Shown: positions 6,183-6,235 of the stretch, in pieces
How positions within the stretch are numbered: the stretch's first letter is position 1
Layout: every line of letters begins with the position of its first letter
From: CAYVBJ01 sp964415185
Lineage (GTDB): Bacteria > Bacteroidota > Rhodothermia > Balneolales > Balneolaceae
DNA length: 6,235 nucleotides
Assembly (NCBI GenBank): GCA_964415185.1
Contig: CAYPZI010000157.1
Span: 1 to 6,235 of the forward strand
Direction of reading: 5' to 3'
The notes under the pieces: generated by a model
The model's database searches: none
What the model saw: only the letters and a program-made list of their open reading frames with translations
Told to the model about the DNA's origin: nothing
Program-made: the position numbers and the translations under genes

Positions 6183-6206
6183 GTTCAACGATTCAACAGT
6201 TCTACG
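6183..6206 (+). repeat. Degenerate 8-base tandem repeat (GTTCAACG type)
   Basis: Three units in a row are GTTCAACG, ATTCAACA and GTTCTACG, close to the window end. Only three copies are present, so this is weaker than the other repeats. Confidence 0.5.
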
Positions 6207-6235
6207 CTTTTCAGCTATGCCTGGTTTGTTTTTAA

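Larger units (their letters stand above)
5767..6235. other. Non-coding, repeat-rich region after the M14 gene
   Basis: This is 469 bases with no credible gene. The only frame of any length (complement of 5920-6162) reads through repeats and has an arginine- and threonine-rich, unrecognisable product. The region is built from several short degenerate tandem repeats with periods of 7 to 10 bases, listed separately. CGCCGTG occurs twice (5933 and 5942), with an inverted copy CACGGCG at 5876-5882. I find no convincing terminator for the peptidase gene. Confidence 0.65.

Overview
The window suggests a flagellated member of the Balneolota/Rhodothermota (broad Bacteroidota/FCB group). This is inferred from three things: a flgD-flgE pair, a large secreted M14 peptidase of the type common in that group, and weak or absent Shine-Dalgarno signals ahead of several genes. 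The phylum is my inference from protein style; there is no marker gene in the window.

Layout. Positions 1-1971 hold the end of a flagellar hook operon: the C-terminal part of flgD (hook-cap scaffold), then complete flgE (hook protein, 538 aa). A clear rho-independent terminator follows at 2008-2039. Positions 2107-2763 hold a small AT-rich block with a type II toxin-antitoxin pair: a 72-aa antitoxin and a 103-aa RelE/ParE-family toxin that overlap by 4 bases. Positions 2764-3162 are non-coding, with short tandem repeats, hairpins and a likely promoter. Positions 3163-5766 encode an 867-aa exported M14 zinc carboxypeptidase-like protein with all expected catalytic residues. Positions 5767-6235 are non-coding and full of degenerate short-period repeats.

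Most interesting observation. The toxin-antitoxin pair looks like an integron gene cassette. Its right end carries a 70-base attC-like site whose first box (GGCTAAC) contains the toxin stop codon. The left end carries GTTAGCC, the exact complement of that box. This is the relation expected between the two ends of one excisable cassette, because both halves form a single attC in the circular form. The match extends to 11 exact bases (15 of 16). No integrase gene or convincing attI is visible, so it may be a lone cassette at a secondary site or the edge of a cassette array. A second, weaker attC-like site at 2859-2916 could close a tiny ORF-less cassette.

The flagellar genes work together in hook assembly. 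The TA pair and the peptidase have no visible functional link to them or to each other.
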